From an uncultured Tissierellia bacterium (GTDB lineage Bacteria > Bacillota > Clostridia > Tissierellales > Peptoniphilaceae), in contig CABTZP010000072.1 in the NCBI GenBank assembly GCA_902489375.1, positions 1 to 6,937 on the forward strand: a DNA stretch of 6,937 nt, in the 5' to 3' direction. The translations under genes were made by a program, and so were the position numbers. Of this stretch, positions 6,819 through 6,937 are shown piece by piece. A model generated the notes under the pieces. That model made no database searches and was not told where the DNA came from. It was given only the letters and a program-made list of their open reading frames with translations. Within the stretch, counting starts at the first letter, position 1, and each line of letters opens with the position of its first letter.

Positions 6819-6913
6819 AAGCAATTCGAGACATAAAAAACCGGATGAAAGAAATTTCTTCCATCCGATTTTTAACGATTTGGTCTATGATTGGTTTATG
6901 TTTTCTTTTTTAG
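6806..6913 (+). CDS. Possible 35-residue small membrane-type ORF, doubtful
   Basis: A TTG codon at 6806 follows AAAAGGAG (6793-6800) by five bases and opens 35 codons to TAG at 6911. The N-terminal half is charged (MKQNEAIRDIKNRMKEISS) and the rest is hydrophobic (IRFLTIWSMIGLCFLF), which would suit a short single-pass membrane peptide or the beginning of a longer membrane protein. Against it, codons 12-21 coincide with a terminator-shaped palindrome, the start is TTG, and the stop is one base from adapter sequence, right after a run of six T. A miscounted T in this low-quality end could hide a longer gene. Confidence 0.25.
   Translation: MKQNEAIRDIKNRMKEISSIRFLTIWSMIGLCFLF
6835..6873. terminator. 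Near-perfect palindrome flanked by A6 and T5, bidirectional terminator candidate
   Basis: Bases 6842-6867 form a 26-base palindrome in which 12 of 13 pairs match; only A6848 against C6861 is mismatched. On the plus strand it is followed by ATTTTT (6868-6873). On the minus strand it is followed by G and six T (complement of 6835-6840). This is the classical form of a two-way intrinsic terminator. On the minus strand it would end a gene lying beyond the contig end and insulate the regulator gene. Confidence 0.65.
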
Positions 6914-6914
6914 A

Positions 6915-6937
6915 AGATCGGAAGAGCACACGTCTGA
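6915..6937 (+). other. Untrimmed Illumina TruSeq adapter at the contig end
   Basis: The last 23 bases begin AGATCGGAAGAGC and continue with CACGTCTGA. This matches the start of the standard TruSeq read-1 adapter as I recall it, with no mismatch. It is library-construction sequence, not genome. The true insert ends at about 6914. Confidence 0.97.

Noticed and set aside
6797..6830. Minus-strand promoter with -35 TTGCTT and a spacer formed exactly by the 17-base palindrome
   Set aside because: The -10 position would read TCTCCT, which lacks the essential A at its second position.

Overview
The window reads as a housekeeping stretch of a low-to-moderate GC Gram-positive chromosome (Bacillota, probably Clostridia-like; inference). 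The grounds are strong AGGAGG-type ribosome-binding sites, U-tailed hairpin terminators, a DNA polymerase I with a degenerate proofreading site, an RsuA-type pseudouridine synthase, and a RinA/ArpU-like phage-style regulator. Nothing allows a species call.

Layout. From the left edge to 2442 (minus strand) runs polA, which is open over 814 codons and is cut by the window edge just before the C-terminal catalytic motif. Directly upstream on the same strand are a hairpin terminator (2459-2482), tRNA-Leu(CAA) (2489-2573) and its promoter (2584-2612). A divergent promoter (2690-2719) drives a compact 618-residue UvrD/Rep-type helicase (2745-4601, plus strand). The helicase converges, with a 20-base gap, on a two-gene minus-strand operon: an RsuA-type 16S rRNA pseudouridine synthase (5193-5918) followed by a calcineurin-like phosphoesterase (4622-5179). 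Upstream of that operon, about 200 bases hold two hairpins and a weak promoter. Next comes a lone minus-strand regulator with a sigma-region-4-like helix-turn-helix (6113-6628, or to 6709). The last 200 bases hold two striking inverted repeats and possibly a 35-codon ORF.

The final 23 bases (6915-6937) are not biological. They match the start of the Illumina TruSeq read-1 adapter, so the molecule ends at about 6914 and the last few dozen bases deserve caution.

How the genes fit together. polA and the helicase are both DNA repair/replication functions, transcribed divergently around the tRNA-Leu gene. The pseudouridine synthase and phosphoesterase are probably co-transcribed but have no obvious shared pathway. 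I found no defence island, CRISPR array, transposase or clear novel multi-gene system. The most unusual items are the adapter at the edge, the tRNA-terminator-polA arrangement with no room for a separate polA promoter, the isolated phage-like regulator with two plausible starts, and the paired inverted repeats upstream of it.
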